From NCBI GenBank assembly GCA_021788115.1, contig JAJYLA010000005.1:1-64000 (forward strand): a stretch of DNA of 64,000 bases. Direction: 5' to 3'. Of this stretch, positions 56,501 to 64,000 are shown in pieces; the first letter of the stretch is position 1; the number at the start of each line of letters is the position of its first letter. The position numbers and the translations under genes are program-made. The notes under the pieces are model-generated. The model had not been told where the DNA came from. It did not search any database and saw only the letters and a program-made list of their open reading frames with translations. The stretch is from Actinomycetes bacterium. Its GTDB lineage: Bacteria > Actinomycetota > Acidimicrobiia > Acidimicrobiales > Palsa-688.

Positions 56501-58086
56501 TCGCGGATGGCGTCGAGCGGCGGGTTGGTGACCTGCGCGAACAGCTGGTGGAAGTAGTCGTAGAGCATCCGCGGCCGGTCGGAGAGCACCGCGAGGGGGG
56601 TGTCGGTGCCCATGGAGCCGATCGGCTCGTAGCCGGTCTCCGCCATGGGACCGAGCAGCACCTTGAGGTCCTCGAGCGTGTAGCCGAAAAGGCGCTGGTG
56701 GGTGACGACCGACGAGTGCTGCGGGGTCAGCGTGAAGCGGGGGGCGAGGTCGTCGAAGTGGATCTGCCTGGCGGCCAGCCAGTCGGCGTACGGGTGCTGG
56801 GCTGCCAGCCCCGCCTTGATCTCATCGTCGGAGACGATCCTCCCCTGCGACGTGTCCACGAGGAACATCCGCCCGGGCTGCAGCCGGCCCCGCCGCACGA
56901 TCGTCGACGGGTCGATGTCGAGCACCCCCACCTCGGAGGCCATCACGACGAGGCCGTCGGAGGTGACCCAGTAGCGGGAGGGGCGCAGACCGTTTCGGTC
57001 GAGGACCGCGCCGATGACCGTCCCGTCGGTGAACGCGATCGACGCCGGCCCGTCCCAGGGCTCCATGATCGAGGCGTGGAACTGGTAGAAGGCCCGCCGG
57101 GCGGGGTCCATCGTCCGGTGGTTCTCCCACGCCTCCGGGATCATCATGAGCACGGCGTGCGGCAACGAGCGGCCGCCCATGTGCAGCAGCTCCAGCACCT
57201 CGTCGAAGCTCGCCGAGTCGCTGGCGCCGGGCGTGACGACCGGGAAGATCCGCTCGATGTCGCCGGGCACCAGGTCGCTCGCGAGCAGCGCCTCCCGCGC
57301 GCGCATCCAGTTGCGGTTGCCCTGGAGGGTGTTGATCTCGCCGTTGTGCGCCAGGTAGCGGTAGGGGTGGGCGAGCGGCCAGCTCGGGAAGGTGTTGGTG
57401 CTGAAACGGGAGTGCACCAGGGCGAGGGCCGTGTCGACGCGCTCGTCGGTGAGATCCAAGAAGAAGAGCGGCACCTGCGGGGCGGTCAGCATCCCCTTGT
57501 AGATCACCGTCCGCGTGGACAGCGACGGGAAGTACACCCCCTCGATCTCGTGCTCGATCCGCTTGCGCAGGACGAAGGCGCGCCGCTCCAGGTCCATCCC
57601 CGAGGCGGGCACGCCGGCGGAGCCGGCGGGAACGTCGGCGACGAACACCTGGTGGAAGGACGGCATGACGCACCGGGCGATGCTGCCGATCGGGGAGTCG
57701 TCGACGGGCACCTCACGCCAGCCGAGCACGACGAGGCCTTCGGAACCGGCGAGCTTCTCGACGGCCCGCCGGGCGCCGCGGGCGCCCTCGGGATCCGCCG
57801 GCAGGAACGCCACCCCGGTGGCGTACGCGCCGGGCGGGGGCAGCTCGATACCCGCCACCGCCCGGTAGAAGCGGTCGGGCACCTGCAGGAGGATGCCCGC
57901 GCCGTCGCCGGTGTTGACCTCAGCCCCCGAGGCGCCCCGGTGCTCGAGGTGGCAGAGGCTGTCGAGCGCGCGCTGCACCATCTCGTGGCTGCGCCGGCCG
58001 TGCATGTCCACGACGAAGGCCACCCCGCACGCGTCGTGCTCGAACTCGGGGCGGTACAGACCAGGCGTCGTGGGGCATGAAGCCAT
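53503..58086 (-). CDS. gltB: Glutamate synthase, large (alpha) subunit
   Basis: A 1527-residue glutamate synthase of full length. The glutaminase nucleophile is C20 ([14 protein letters not shown]), exposed after removal of a short propeptide. The FMN domain has [11 protein letters not shown] and [10 protein letters not shown], and the 3Fe-4S cysteines lie in [15 protein letters not shown]. The C-terminal GXGXG beta-helix domain is also present. It makes two glutamates from glutamine and 2-oxoglutarate. The start is ATG 58086 with GGAAGGA nearby. Together with gdhA the genome has both ammonium-assimilation routes. Confidence 0.98.
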
Positions 58087-58223
58087 CAGCGTCCTTCCGG
58101 GGGGGAACGTGGGGGTCCTCGCTCGAAGGGACGACGCTGGCCCTTACCTGCGACCCCCAGGATAGGCGATGCGGGCGGCGCTCGTGGTGACACGCCGGTG
58201 GCGGCGCACCGCGGCGGCGCCTC

Positions 58224-58229
58224 TACGAT
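58224..58229 (+). promoter_or_regulatory. Possible -10 box of a leaderless gene
   Basis: TACGAT, with seven bases to the GTG at 58236, which is the usual spacing from a -10 box to the first base of a leaderless mRNA. No clear -35 is visible. Confidence 0.35.
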
Positions 58230-58235
58230 GGGGCC

Positions 58236-59240
58236 GTGGGCGCCCGTGACGAGCTCGACCAGGCCCTTCACCCCAAGCGGACCGGGGACCTCGACGCGGC
58301 GGTGCTCGCCCTGGAGGCGCTGCTCGGCCGCCGGCCGGCGCACCCTCTGGCGCTGGCGCACCTGGCGGACGTGCAGATCCGGCGGGGGAGGATCGACGAG
58401 GCGACCGCGGCGCTCGACCGTGCCGAGGAGGCGGCGGGGACCACGACGTTCACGTCACGGCTGCGCGGCGACCTGCACTACAGGGCGGGGCGCTTCCGCG
58501 ACGCGGCGCGCGCCTACGAAGTCGCCGACGCCCTGGGCGAGAAGGGCGCCTGGCATCTCGTCCAGCTGGCCCGCTGCCGGCTGCGCCTGCGCGACCTCGA
58601 GGGGGCGCGCGGCGCCGCGCTGCGCGCCGTCGAGCGGGAGCCCTCCCAGGCGGCGGGCTGGCTGGTGCTCGGTGACGTCGCCGCGCGGGAGCAGCGCTTC
58701 GCGGTCGCCGAGGATATGTACAGCCGTGCGCACGATGCGGCACCGGGCGACGGGTTCGCGTACGCGAAGCTGGTCGAGGCTCGCCTGCTGCGGCTGCCGC
58801 CGGAGGCGCGCTCGAGAGAGGTGGAGGTCCTCTTGAAGACCACCGGCCGGGGCAACCGGCACCTCGAAGCCGTGCTGGCCCGGATGCGCAGCGCCCAGGG
58901 CGACACAGGGGCCGCCGCGGAGGCGTGGGGGCACACCGCAGCCGAGCACGGCGACCCCTACTCGCGCCGCATGCACGGCTTCTCTCTCCGCAAGGCGGGT
59001 CGCCTCGACGAGGCCGCGGCGGTGCTCGGGCGCTGCCTCGCCGACGAGCCGCACAATATCCCGGTGTTTCGGGCCTACATCGCGGTGCAGCGCGACCGCG
59101 GCGCCTTCGAGGAGCTGCGCCGCACCCTCGAAGCGATCCTGCCGCGAGCCGGCGCCCGCCGCGGCGCTTACTACGGCGAGCTGCGCAAGCTCCCCGCACC
59201 CCGCGCCCCGGACACCGAATCCGGGTCACGTCCCCGGTGA
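58236..59240 (+). CDS. Tetratricopeptide-repeat protein
   Basis: The 334-residue protein is built of about seven helix-turn-helix TPR units, for example LAHLADVQIRRGRIDEATAA (about 41-60), ARCRLRLRDLEGARGAALRA, and RMHGFSLRKAGRLDEAAAVL (about 248-267). There is no signal peptide or membrane span, so it is probably a cytoplasmic scaffold. The start is GTG 58236. It is divergent from gltB and ends 13 bp before the giant ATPase gene, so the two may be cotranscribed. Whether it belongs functionally with that gene is unknown. Confidence 0.85.
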   Translation: MGARDELDQALHPKRTGDLDAAVLALEALLGRRPAHPLALAHLADVQIRRGRIDEATAALDRAEEAAGTTTFTSRLRGDLHYRAGRFRDAARAYEVADALGEKGAWHLVQLARCRLRLRDLEGARGAALRAVEREPSQAAGWLVLGDVAAREQRFAVAEDMYSRAHDAAPGDGFAYAKLVEARLLRLPPEARSREVEVLLKTTGRGNRHLEAVLARMRSAQGDTGAAAEAWGHTAAEHGDPYSRRMHGFSLRKAGRLDEAAAVLGRCLADEPHNIPVFRAYIAVQRDRGAFEELRRTLEAILPRAGARRGAYYGELRKLPAPRAPDTESGSRPR

Positions 59241-59253
59241 GGGCGGCGGTGCC

Positions 59254-62200
59254 GTGACCCGGGCGTCCCGCGGCGCGGCGCAGGGCGGCGGAGTCCCGGC
59301 CGGCCGGGCGGCCGAGCCGGTCCTCGGGGACCTGCTGACCGTCGCCGAGGTGGACACGGTCGTCCGACTCGACGGGCCCGGCGGCCTCCTCCCGGAACTG
59401 GTCCTGACCGGCGACGTGACCGCCGGCCTGTCGGAGGTCCTCGCGGCTGCGCGGGGCCCGACCGGTGCCGGGTTCTTCGTCGTCGGGCCGTTCGGCTCGG
59501 GCAAGTCGCACTTCCTCGCGGCGGTCGGCGAGCTGCTCGGGGACCCGGACGGCGCCAGCAGGATCGCCGGCTGGGAGACCTCCCTGCGAGAGGCCGCCCG
59601 CCCCGCCCGGCGTTCCCTGGCGGTGCGCGTCCCGCTGGTCGAGTACCGAGCGGCGGCAGCCCTCGAGGACGTGGCCACGGAGCGCGCCTCGCGTGCGCTC
59701 GGCCTCGGCGCGCCGGACTCGGGGACGGATCGGGCGGCCCACTGGGACCGCGTCCTCGACTCCGCGAGGAGAGGCGGCCACGACGGGCTGGTGCTGCTGC
59801 TCGACGAGCTCAGCGAGTTCCTGCGCGCCAAGCGCGGCGCGGCGCTCACCGAGGATCTCCGCTTCTTGCAGTTTCTCGGGGAGTGGGCCGGGGAGCGCCC
59901 GGTCGTCGTGCTCGCAGCCCTCCAGGAGAGCATCGACGAGGTCGCCAACGTCAGCGAGCGCGAGCTGTCGCGCATCCGGGACCGGTACCGCCCGAGCCTG
60001 ACCCTGTCGATGCGCCACGTCGAGGACCTGGTGAGGGGACGACTCGTGCGCCTCGCCCCCGGCGCCGGCGAGTGGATCGACAAGGTGCACGCCGAGCTGA
60101 GCGCCGCCTTCCCGGGCGCCCCCCTCGACCGGCAGCGTCTCGCCCGGTGCTACCCGCTGCACCCCGCCACGCTCGAGGTGCTCGAAGGGCTCCGCTTCCT
60201 GCTGTCGCAGCAGCGCGGCGTCGTCGACTTCGTGTGTCGTCAGGTGAGGGCGGACCTCGACCGGCCCTACACGCACCTCATCACCCCCGAGCGCGTCTTC
60301 GACCACTTCCGGGACCGCCTTCGCGAGCGGCGCGAATCCGCGCGCCTGGCCGACGCGGTGGTGCCCCACTACGAGCGCGCGGCGGACGAGATGTTCGACC
60401 CGGGCGACCGGGAGCTCGCCCTGCGGGCGGTGAAGCTGCTGTGCCTGCTGGCCGCCTCCCCGCTCGAACGGCCTCGGACCGCCTCCGAGCTCGCCGGCAT
60501 GCTGCTCGCCAAGGTGAGCGACGTCGAGCCGGCCGCCAACACCGCGTACCTCGAGTCGGTCGTCCTCGAGCCGTTGGCAGCGCGCGGCGCCTACGTCGTC
60601 GCCGACGCCGGACCGCCCCGGACCTACGAGGTGGCGGTGGAGGCGGACGCCGCGATCGTGCTCCGAGCCCGTCTTTCCCAGGCGCGCGCCGAGATCCACG
60701 ACGCCGATCGTCGCCTGGTCACGACGCTCGTGGAGCTCGGCTCGACGCCCAGCTTGCCGCTCGCGTTCATGGCCCAAGTCGGGTTCGCCCGGCGCGACCT
60801 GCTGTGGCAGAACACGCCCCGCTCCGTGCTCGTCGGCATGGCACGCCTGGCCGAGGTCTCCGCGGCGGAGGCCGAGCAGCTCGTCGGCCACGCGCGCGGC
60901 TCCGGGGCGGAGGGGGTGCTGCTCGTCGCCGAGGTCGAACTGTCGGACGAGGAGGATTCGGTACCCCAGGCCCGCGCCCTCGCCGGAGGCCAGCAGCGGG
61001 TCGCGGTCTGGGTGCCCGATGCGCTCACGGCGGACGAACGCGACGCACTGGTCGAGCTCCACGCCCGCCGGCGGGTCGCTGAGGCGGCGCGCTCGGAAGG
61101 GCGCGACGACCTGGTCGACCTGCTCGATCGCGGCTCCGACACCGAAGTGGCGCGAGCGCGCGAGATCCTCCGCCGGCTCTACTTTTCCGGCTCGCTCGTC
61201 GCTCGCGGCACGGGCGAAGCACCGGTGGCCGCCGCCCCCGACCTGCCCTCCCTTGCAGGTGTCGCCTTCGAGCGGCAGCTTCCCGCCCTCGCCGACGTCC
61301 TTCTGTCGCGCTTGCACCCGCGCCACGGTGAGGTGGCGCCGCGCGGCGAGCTGGTGGGCGACCGTCTGGTCCGCCAGATCGTGACGGACGTCATCGCCGC
61401 GGGCCGGCTCGGGGCTGCTGCGCTCGAGCGTCAAAGGCTCCGTCCGCTGGTCGACGGCTATCTCGCCCCCCTGGGCCTGGCCCGGACCCGCCGGGAGGGC
61501 GCGGTCGTGGCACCGGATCCCGCACGGAGCCCGGCCGTCGCAGAGGCTCTTCGGCTCGTCGGCGAGGGGGACCCGGTTCCGGGGCCGTCCGTGGTCGCCG
61601 CGCTCGCGGACGGCCCTTTCGGCCTCACCGATCCTGAGTCGCTGCTGGTTCTCAACGCGTGCGCGCAGGCGGGCCTCCTCGAAGTGTGGCGGGGGCCGCG
61701 GCGGCTGGCGGAGCCGTTCCTGGCGCTGACCAGCGCGGACACCCTGGTCGCCGGCGAGCTGGTCGAGCCGGCGCTGCGTGAGTCGATCGCGGCGCTTTCG
61801 CCTGCGGTGACCGGTCCTGGCCCCTTCGATCCGTGGACATCCCACACGCAGCGCACGGCGTGGGACTACGCGCGCGTTTGGCTCGAAGCGCAGCGCGAGA
61901 ACGTGGCGCAGGTACGGGCCGGTCTGGTCGCCCTCGAGGACATCCCCGCCCTTGCCGGCGCCGACAACGCCGACGCCCTGGCCGATGTCGTCCTCGTGGA
62001 GGGGGTCGTCGAGGGCTGCCCGGAGCAGGCGCCGGCAGCCGAGGGCTTGCGGAGGGTCGCCGCCGTGGCGACCGGGCTGGACCCCGCCGAGCTGCTCGCC
62101 GCCGGACGGCGTGTCGGCGCCCTGGCCCGCTTCTTCCGTGACGATCTCCGTCGCATCGCCGAGGCGGCCGGCTACCTCACCAGCCCCGAGCTCACGATCC

Positions 62201-64000
62201 CCGAGGAGGACGAGCGGCTCCGGATGCTGCACACCGCGGCCCTCGCCCTGCTCCCCCAGGTGCTGCGACTGGCGGCCGGGGACAGGCTCGCGGACATGAC
62301 CGGGGCGATCCGCGAGCTGCGCAGCGCCTACGGCGCTTCCTACCAGAAGGCGCACGACCGCTTCTACTCCGCCGTCGGCTCCCGCGAGCTCGATGCCGTC
62401 CGCTCCGCCCCCGCGTACGGGGCTCTCGCCGCGCTGGCGGGCATGGGCGCCGTGGCGGTCCCGGATGATCGCGTCAAGGTGGACCGAATGCTGGCGGCTG
62501 CCGCGCCGGCTCCGTGCACGCGCCGCGTGGAACTGGAGCTCATGTACCGGCCGCGCTGCATCTGTGGTTTTGGACTCGGCGATCCGGCCCCGACGTTCGA
62601 TCCGGCCGCCGTTCTCGCCGTCGTCGAGCGCGGTGTCGGCGAGTATCTCGCCGAGCTGTCGGCCCCCGAGCACGCTGCCCGCCTTGCCGACGCCGCAGCC
62701 GACCTCGACGCCCTGGGACGCGCCGAGATCGCCGCCGACCTGCGACGGGTGGCAGAGCTGGCGGCCGGCAATCGCGAAGGGCCCGTCGCGGGCGAGGCTG
62801 TGCTGACCGCGCTGACAGGTCTGTTGACCCCCGGGGTGCAGTCCCTGCTCCGCGACGTCCTCGGTGGCGGCCAGCTGATCGTCGGCCGAGACCTGGGCGC
62901 TCTGAGAGAGGACCTCATCGGCCGGCGCTACCCCAAGCGCCGGCTGCTCGAGCTCCTCGCCTCCTGGGTCGACCCCGACGGCGCGCTCCCGCCGACCGCG
63001 TTCGTCGAGGTTCGCGACAGCACCGATGCGCAGCGGCGTGGCGGCCCCGGGCTCGCCGCCGGCCACCCTGGCGCCCTCCCCGGGCGCGCCGGTCCCCCGG
63101 CGGGGTCGTCCGCCACGGCGTCGTTCCTCGGCGCCCGCTATCCCGCGCTGGCCGGGGTGCTGCCCGCCCAGCAGGCGGCCGACGCCTTCTGGCTGGCCGC
63201 GTGGTGGCACGGGCGGCCCGGTCCTCCGTCGTGGATACCTCCGGGGCTCCTCGACGACGAGCGGCTCCTGGTCGCAGCCGAGGCCGCGCTCTCCGACCCC
63301 GAAGCGCTCGAGGAGCTGGCCGACCTCGACCGTCGTACGGAGCCGGCCACGGTGCTGGGTGGCCAGGTCGCGGCCGCCCTGTCGCTGGACTCCGCGGACC
63401 TGGCGGGCGTGGTGGCCGCCCTCAGGGGCGAACGGCTGTTGCGCCGGCCCGTGCGCGCGGCCGCCGACCAGCTCGTCCGTCGCCTCGCCGGCGACTGGCA
63501 GGGGGTCGGGCGCATGGGGCCGATCGACGTCCGGGAGGTGGCCTCTCGCCACGCCCTTCTCGCACCCGGCGAGGTGGTCGCGCTCGACCACCTGCTCGAG
63601 GCCGCGCGCCACGTGGCCGAGATCGAACGGAGGGTGCCGGGGGCCTCCGCGGCGGAGCTAGCCGAGGAGATCTACCCGGACCACGCTTCCGCGGTCGCGG
63701 AGCTGGTGAGCCGGGCGGAGCTGGCGAGCGCGGGCCCGTCGGTGGTCGGGCCCGACGCCGTTGATTTCCTCCGCGCCCGGGCTCGCAGGGTCCTCGCCAC
63801 GGCGGACGACGCCTTCGCGTCGCACGCCGGCGCCGGCTTCCCCGGTTGCCTGGCCATCTCCGATGTCGGCAGGGTCGTGCTCGAGCCTCTCCTCGGCGCG
63901 TACGGGAGGGTCGCGGTGCTCCTGGTGGACGCCATGCGCGCCGACGTCGCCCGCCACGTCGTCGCGGAGCTTCGCCGGCTGTCCCCCGACCGGGAGGTGA
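59254..64000 (+). CDS. Giant P-loop ATPase of BrxC/PglY (DUF6079) type with PglZ-like domain, 3' end outside window
   Basis: The frame runs from GTG 59254 to the window end without a stop, giving 1582 residues. Walker A is GPFGSGKSH (78-86), Walker B VLLLDELSEF (180-189), and the opening LGDLLTVAEVDTVVRLD with FFVVGPFGSGKSHFLAAV closely resembles DUF6079/BrxC proteins. Residues 1102-1104 form C-I-C in MYRPRCICGF. At the edge, GRVAVLLVDAMRADVARHVV (about 1551-1570) looks like the first metal-binding strand of a PglZ/alkaline-phosphatase fold. BrxC and PglZ are normally separate proteins of BREX phage defence. A defence role is inference. Long antisense frames here are artefacts of GC-rich coding. 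Confidence 0.8.
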   Translation, partial: MTRASRGAAQGGGVPAGRAAEPVLGDLLTVAEVDTVVRLDGPGGLLPELVLTGDVTAGLSEVLAAARGPTGAGFFVVGPFGSGKSHFLAAVGELLGDPDGASRIAGWETSLREAARPARRSLAVRVPLVEYRAAAALEDVATERASRALGLGAPDSGTDRAAHWDRVLDSARRGGHDGLVLLLDELSEFLRAKRGAALTEDLRFLQFLGEWAGERPVVVLAALQESIDEVANVSERELSRIRDRYRPSLTLSMRHVEDLVRGRLVRLAPGAGEWIDKVHAELSAAFPGAPLDRQRLARCYPLHPATLEVLEGLRFLLSQQRGVVDFVCRQVRADLDRPYTHLITPERVFDHFRDRLRERRESARLADAVVPHYERAADEMFDPGDRELALRAVKLLCLLAASPLERPRTASELAGMLLAKVSDVEPAANTAYLESVVLEPLAARGAYVVADAGPPRTYEVAVEADAAIVLRARLSQARAEIHDADRRLVTTLVELGSTPSLPLAFMAQVGFARRDLLWQNTPRSVLVGMARLAEVSAAEAEQLVGHARGSGAEGVLLVAEVELSDEEDSVPQARALAGGQQRVAVWVPDALTADERDALVELHARRRVAEAARSEGRDDLVDLLDRGSDTEVARAREILRRLYFSGSLVARGTGEAPVAAAPDLPSLAGVAFERQLPALADVLLSRLHPRHGEVAPRGELVGDRLVRQIVTDVIAAGRLGAAALERQRLRPLVDGYLAPLGLARTRREGAVVAPDPARSPAVAEALRLVGEGDPVPGPSVVAALADGPFGLTDPESLLVLNACAQAGLLEVWRGPRRLAEPFLALTSADTLVAGELVEPALRESIAALSPAVTGPGPFDPWTSHTQRTAWDYARVWLEAQRENVAQVRAGLVALEDIPALAGADNADALADVVLVEGVVEGCPEQAPAAEGLRRVAAVATGLDPAELLAAGRRVGALARFFRDDLRRIAEAAGYLTSPELTIPEEDERLRMLHTAALALLPQVLRLAAGDRLADMTGAIRELRSAYGASYQKAHDRFYSAVGSRELDAVRSAPAYGALAALAGMGAVAVPDDRVKVDRMLAAAAPAPCTRRVELELMYRPRCICGFGLGDPAPTFDPAAVLAVVERGVGEYLAELSAPEHAARLADAAADLDALGRAEIAADLRRVAELAAGNREGPVAGEAVLTALTGLLTPGVQSLLRDVLGGGQLIVGRDLGALREDLIGRRYPKRRLLELLASWVDPDGALPPTAFVEVRDSTDAQRRGGPGLAAGHPGALPGRAGPPAGSSATASFLGARYPALAGVLPAQQAADAFWLAAWWHGRPGPPSWIPPGLLDDERLLVAAEAALSDPEALEELADLDRRTEPATVLGGQVAAALSLDSADLAGVVAALRGERLLRRPVRAAADQLVRRLAGDWQGVGRMGPIDVREVASRHALLAPGEVVALDHLLEAARHVAEIERRVPGASAAELAEEIYPDHASAVAELVSRAELASAGPSVVGPDAVDFLRARARRVLATADDAFASHAGAGFPGCLAISDVGRVVLEPLLGAYGRVAVLLVDAMRADVARHVVAELRRLSPDREV

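Noticed and set aside
58450-63612. A 1720-codon open frame on the minus strand
   Set aside because: It is antisense to the TPR gene and giant ATPase, has no recognisable domain and an Arg/Gly/Pro-heavy composition; its length results from high third-position G+C in the true plus-strand genes.

Overview
The window is about 70% G+C with codon choice strongly biased to G/C at third positions. Several genes start with GTG, and at least two appear to be leaderless. Together with a zinc-type (ZAS) anti-sigma factor, HAD-IB/acyltransferase fusions and a LivM-LivF fusion, this points to a high-GC Actinobacteriota genome. Something like Acidimicrobiia is my best guess from gene content, but that is inference and no marker here proves it. 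The sequence is chromosomal in character (aspS, acnA, lgt, gltBD, a tRNA), with a few accessory blocks.

Layout, left to right. 1-111: tail of an IS3-type transposase and a probable terminal repeat, then about 500 bp without a convincing gene. 606-6194: a GNAT acetyltransferase (-), then a five-gene operon (ECF sigma factor, membrane anti-sigma factor, ABC ATPase, two membrane proteins) in which every junction is a 4-bp ATGA overlap. 6518-8738: SCO1-like copper/thioredoxin-fold protein, a C-terminal remnant of a CtaG-like oxidase assembly factor, and a membrane protein. 8914-14943: PepSY protein, NADP-type glutamate dehydrogenase, class I aminotransferase and a divergent transketolase-like enzyme with an in-frame duplicated linker. 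15035-20702: CBS protein, PAP2 phosphatase, esterase, DUF5666-like exported protein, lgt with a small coupled gene, tRNA-Val(GAC), and an unknown protein. 20839-28033: aspS, acnA, a LysR regulator and an HAD-IB/PlsC fusion. 28149-33125: a branched-chain-amino-acid-type ABC importer. 33308-36073: a membrane protein, an NRAMP-like transporter and a DinB-like protein.

36117-42908: a lipid-type operon of fatty-acyl reductase/HAD fusion, zinc dehydrogenase, LarA-like protein and acyltransferase, divergent from a TetR regulator across only 23 bp. 42980-44142: an arsR-arsM arsenic methylation operon driven by a near-consensus promoter that should give a leaderless mRNA. 44260-49900: UbiD-type decarboxylase, HAD phosphatase and two proteins matching the two catalytic halves of phenylphosphate synthase, suggesting ATP-dependent phosphorylation and (de)carboxylation of a phenolic compound. 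50070-58086: a 2-hydroxyacid dehydrogenase, two small proteins, gltD and gltB. 58236-64000: a TPR protein and the first 1582 residues of a very large P-loop ATPase that begins like the BREX BrxC/PglY (DUF6079) proteins and, at the window edge, enters what looks like a PglZ-type alkaline-phosphatase fold.

Nitrogen assimilation (gdhA, gltBD, aminotransferase) and central carbon metabolism (acnA, transketolase) are well represented. Recurrent 5-4-5 inverted repeats of the DosR/DevR type lie upstream of the aminotransferase/transketolase pair, the CBS gene and the NRAMP/DinB pair, hinting at a shared low-oxygen or dormancy-type control. The three blocks most worth following up are the terminal giant ATPase, the phenylphosphate-synthase-like cluster and the acyl-reductase/LarA-like cluster.
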